8,728 nucleotides of DNA. Origin: an uncultured Rhizobiaceae group bacterium (lineage in GTDB: Bacteria; Pseudomonadota; Alphaproteobacteria; Rhizobiales; Rhizobiaceae). The translations under genes and the position numbers were made by a program. This document shows, one piece after another, positions 6,079 to 8,728 of the stretch; position 1 is the stretch's first letter; each line of letters begins with the position of its first letter. The notes under the pieces were generated by a model. It was not told the origin of the DNA. It did not search any database and saw only the letters and a program-made list of their open reading frames with translations. The DNA is taken from NCBI GenBank assembly GCA_938009335.1, contig CALLHT010000202.1, forward strand, positions 1 to 8,728, in the 5' to 3' direction.

Positions 6079-7860
6079 ATGAAGATGACCACGGAAGAAG
6101 CATTTGTAAAAGTGCTACAAATGCATGGTATTGAGCATGCTTTTGGTATTATCGGCTCTGCGATGATGCCAATTTCTGATCTATTCCCACAGGCAGGGAT
6201 CAAGTTCTGGGATTGTGCCCATGAAACATCAGGCGGCATGATGGCTGACGGCTTTACGCGTGCCTCTGGCAAAATGTCTATGATGGTTGCGCAAAACGGT
6301 CCGGGTATCACCAACTTCGTGACACCGGTTAAAACCGCGTACTGGAACCACACGCCGCTTCTACTCGTAACGCCTCAGGCTGCGAACAAGACAATCGGTC
6401 AAGGCGGCTTCCAGGAAATCGAGCAAATGAAATTGTTCGAAGACATGGTTTGCTATCAAGAAGAAGTTCGCGACCCATCACGTATGGCCGAAGTTCTAAA
6501 CCGCGTGATCGAGAAAGCATGGCGTGGCTGTGCTCCTGCACAAATCAACGTTCCTCGCGACTACTGGACACAGGTCATCGACATCGAGCTTCCACAGATC
6601 GTACGTCTTGAGCATCCTCGCGGTGGTGAGACAGCAATCGAAGAAGCTGCTAAACTTCTTTCAGAAGCAAAATTCCCGGTTATCCTGAACGGTGCTGGCG
6701 TTGTTATCGGTGGCGCTATCGAAGCGTCAAAAGACCTGGCTGAACGTCTTTCATCGCCTGTTTGCTGTGGTTATCAGCACAATGATGCGTTCCCTGGCTC
6801 ACACCCGCTTTCCGTTGGCCCACTTGGCTATAACGGTTCAAAAGCTGCGATGGAATTGATTGCAAAGGCTGACGTTGTCCTTGCACTAGGCACACGCCTC
6901 AACCCGTTCTCAACACTTCCCGGCTACGGCATCGACTACTGGCCAAAAGACGCGAAGATCATCCAGGTGGACATGAACTCAGACCGTATCGGTCTGACTA
7001 AGAAAGTTTCTGTCGGGATCCAAGGTGATGCGAAGATGGTTGCTGAGCAGATCCTTGCTAAACTTTCACCAACTGCAGGCGATGATGGCCGTGCAGACCG
7101 TGAAGCTTTGATCCACCAGACAAAATCTGCTTGGCTACAGCTTCTTTCATCCATGGACCACGAAGATGACGATCCGGGCACATCGTGGAACGAGCGTGCA
7201 CGTGAGCGTGAACCAGATCGCATGTCACCACGCATGGCTTGGCGCGCAATCCAGGCATCTTTGCCAAAAGAAGCGATCATCTCTTCTGACATCGGCAATA
7301 ACTGCGCGATCGGTAACGCATACCCAACATTTGAAGCAGGTCGTAAGTACCTTGCTCCAGGTCTGTTCGGTCCTTGTGGCTACGGTCTTCCGGCAATCTG
7401 TGGTGCGAAAATCGCATGTCCGGATACACCGGTTGTTGGTTTCGCTGGTGACGGTGCATTCGGCATCTCCATGAACGAGATGACTGCTGTTGGTCGTAAC
7501 GACTGGCCACCAATCACGATGGTTATCTTCCGCAACTACCAGTGGGGTGCTGAAAAGCGTAACACCACACTTTGGTTCGATGATAACTTCGTGGGTACAG
7601 AGCTTAACCTTGGCGTTGAGTACGCGAAAATCGCTGACGGTTGTGGCCTGAAAGGCGTTCAAGTTCGCACCATGGACGAATTGACTGCAGCACTTGCTGA
7701 TGCGGTTGAAGGTCAGATGAAGCGTAACGAAACAACCTTCATCGAAGTTGTGCTGAACCAGGAACTGGGCGAGCCATTCCGTCGTGACGCTATGAAGAAG
7801 CCAGTATCTGTTGCAGGTATTGACGCTTCAGATATGCGCCCACAACAGGGTGCTGCATAA
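6079..7860 (+). CDS. xsc: Sulfoacetaldehyde acetyltransferase
   Basis: This thiamine-diphosphate enzyme is the key desulfonating step of taurine dissimilation: sulfoacetaldehyde plus phosphate gives acetyl phosphate plus sulfite (EC 2.3.3.15) in the cytoplasm. The 593 residues match the usual Xsc length of about 590-600. The N-terminal pyrimidine-binding domain has MKMTTEEAF, GIIGSAMMPISDLFPQAG and the ThDP-activating Glu49 in CAHETSGGMMADGF, then QNGPGITNFVTPVKTAYWNH and QGGFQEIEQMKLFEDM. The C-terminal domain has the ThDP motif GDGAFG (457-462) with Asn486 in RNYQWGAEKRNT. The start is ATG 6079, because GAAGAGGA lies 8 nt upstream and the family begins MKMTTEE; an in-frame ATG 17 codons earlier lacks homology. 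Codon use appears biased to a small set of codons, as in highly expressed genes. It is followed after 17 bp by pta, which uses its product. Confidence 0.97.
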   Translation: MKMTTEEAFVKVLQMHGIEHAFGIIGSAMMPISDLFPQAGIKFWDCAHETSGGMMADGFTRASGKMSMMVAQNGPGITNFVTPVKTAYWNHTPLLLVTPQAANKTIGQGGFQEIEQMKLFEDMVCYQEEVRDPSRMAEVLNRVIEKAWRGCAPAQINVPRDYWTQVIDIELPQIVRLEHPRGGETAIEEAAKLLSEAKFPVILNGAGVVIGGAIEASKDLAERLSSPVCCGYQHNDAFPGSHPLSVGPLGYNGSKAAMELIAKADVVLALGTRLNPFSTLPGYGIDYWPKDAKIIQVDMNSDRIGLTKKVSVGIQGDAKMVAEQILAKLSPTAGDDGRADREALIHQTKSAWLQLLSSMDHEDDDPGTSWNERAREREPDRMSPRMAWRAIQASLPKEAIISSDIGNNCAIGNAYPTFEAGRKYLAPGLFGPCGYGLPAICGAKIACPDTPVVGFAGDGAFGISMNEMTAVGRNDWPPITMVIFRNYQWGAEKRNTTLWFDDNFVGTELNLGVEYAKIADGCGLKGVQVRTMDELTAALADAVEGQMKRNETTFIEVVLNQELGEPFRRDAMKKPVSVAGIDASDMRPQQGAA

Positions 7861-7877
7861 GCGAAAGGTTAAACCAG

Positions 7878-8728
7878 ATGTCAGCAAATCCGTTTCTTTC
7901 TAAGCATGATCCGGTCTGCCCGGACCATTTGCTGACACTGGCCAAAAAGAATACACCTGCGCGCACAGCTATTGTTCGCGCAGGTAGCTCCCTCCCCATG
8001 CAGGCGGCGAAATCTGCTGTTGAAGAAGGCATCATGGAGCCTGTCTTTGTGGGAGAAGCGGCGGATATCCAAGCCGAAGCTGATAAGCTTGAATGGGATA
8101 TTTCGAATTTCCAGATCGTTGACACAAACGGCGAAGCGGAAGCAGCCCTAGAAGGCGCGTTGCTTGGAAACCGTGGCGAAGTTGACGTGATCATGAAGGG
8201 CAACCTTCATACAGACGCCTTTATGGGTGCGCTAATCAAGAAAGACACCGGCATCCGCACGAGCAATCGTCTGGTGCATGTGTTCTACATCACGGACTCG
8301 GTGGAACAACGCCCGCTGATTGTGTGCGATGGCGCAGTGAACGTGACGCCCGATCTCAAAACCCGCCAGTCGGCCATCGTATCCGTCGATGATCTTGCGC
8401 GTCGCTGCGGCATTGAACGCCCGAAGATTGCTATCCTCTCTGCAACTGAATCAGCCATTCCATCAGTTCCATCCTCTATGGAAGCTGCTGAACTCGCGGA
8501 ATGGGCGAAAGACAACGTTACCACATCAGATGTACGTGGACCGCTTGCGATGGACCTGATCGTCTCGCAAGCTTCGGCAGAGACCAAAGGATTGGGCGAT
8601 GACCCTGTCGCCGGGAAAGCGGACGCGATCATTGTTCCTGATATCGTATCTGGCAATGCTGTCTTCAAATCACTGGTGTATCTGGGTGGCGGTTGTGCGG
8701 CAGGTATTGTGCTTGGCGGAAAAATTCC
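7878..8728 (+). CDS. pta: Phosphate acetyltransferase (3' end missing)
   Basis: This cytoplasmic enzyme converts the acetyl phosphate made by Xsc into acetyl-CoA, linking taurine carbon to central metabolism. ATG at 7878 opens a frame that stays open to the window edge (283 complete codons). The family is usually around 310-340 residues, so little is missing. The protein is of the short phosphate acetyl/butyryltransferase type: MKGNLHTDAFMGALIKKDTG from residue 106, HVFYITDS, IVCDGAVNVTPDLKTR, then RGPLAMDLIVS and IIVPDIVSGNA (from 252), and near the edge LGGGCAAGIVLGG. AAAGG lies 9 nt before the start. The 17-bp gap after xsc indicates a single transcript. In known taurine degraders this gene regularly accompanies xsc. 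The N-terminal DRTGG domain of long Pta proteins is absent. Confidence 0.94.
   Translation, partial: MSANPFLSKHDPVCPDHLLTLAKKNTPARTAIVRAGSSLPMQAAKSAVEEGIMEPVFVGEAADIQAEADKLEWDISNFQIVDTNGEAEAALEGALLGNRGEVDVIMKGNLHTDAFMGALIKKDTGIRTSNRLVHVFYITDSVEQRPLIVCDGAVNVTPDLKTRQSAIVSVDDLARRCGIERPKIAILSATESAIPSVPSSMEAAELAEWAKDNVTTSDVRGPLAMDLIVSQASAETKGLGDDPVAGKADAIIVPDIVSGNAVFKSLVYLGGGCAAGIVLGGKI

Noticed and set aside
6936..7662. Several minus-strand open frames of 69-145 codons within xsc
   Set aside because: They are shadows of the strongly coding xsc frame and have no start signals or homology.
1..8728. Mobile elements, tRNA or rRNA genes, CRISPR arrays, phage or defence genes
   Set aside because: I looked for terminal repeats, transposase-like frames, regular repeat-spacer patterns and cloverleaf-like segments and saw none; nearly all the sequence is accounted for by metabolic genes.

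Overview
The window carries a taurine/sulfonate utilisation locus from a proteobacterium, most likely a marine alphaproteobacterium. Three things point that way: the combination of a MocR-type TauR, Xsc and a PTB-family phosphate acetyltransferase next to TauABC; a moderate GC content of about 50% in most genes; and the taurine theme itself. A Pseudovibrio- or Cohaesibacter-like lineage would fit, but that is a guess, not a determination.

Layout. Two units diverge from a 132-bp regulatory region (4323-4454). Leftward (minus strand) runs an apparent operon: a ureohydrolase of the agmatinase/guanidino-acid hydrolase family (3348-4322), then tauA (2275-3276), tauB (1391-2197) and tauC (from 1380, running off the left edge). 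Rightward runs tauR (4455-5921). After a second regulatory gap of 157 bp come xsc (6079-7860) and pta (7878, running off the right edge). Every gap between genes is under 300 bp.

How the genes fit together. TauABC imports taurine or a close analogue. Taurine must be converted to sulfoacetaldehyde by an enzyme not in this window (Tpa or TauXY). Xsc then cleaves sulfoacetaldehyde with phosphate to acetyl phosphate and sulfite, and Pta turns acetyl phosphate into acetyl-CoA. TauR is the expected taurine-responsive regulator. Related motifs with consensus yTGGcACc occur as phased direct repeats in both intergenic regions, oriented towards the transporter operon and towards xsc.

The unusual parts are the following. 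(1) A guanidino-acid hydrolase is the first gene of the taurine transporter operon, which suggests a route from taurocyamine (2-guanidinoethanesulfonate) to taurine plus urea. (2) The TauC permease carries an AT-rich N-terminal extension of about 190 residues with three predicted membrane segments, plus an insert of about 120 residues predicted to be periplasmic, just before the canonical TauC core. (3) The regulatory architecture is unusual: paired phased repeats, a probably leaderless tauR promoter with a repeat inside its spacer, and a TTG start for the hydrolase.
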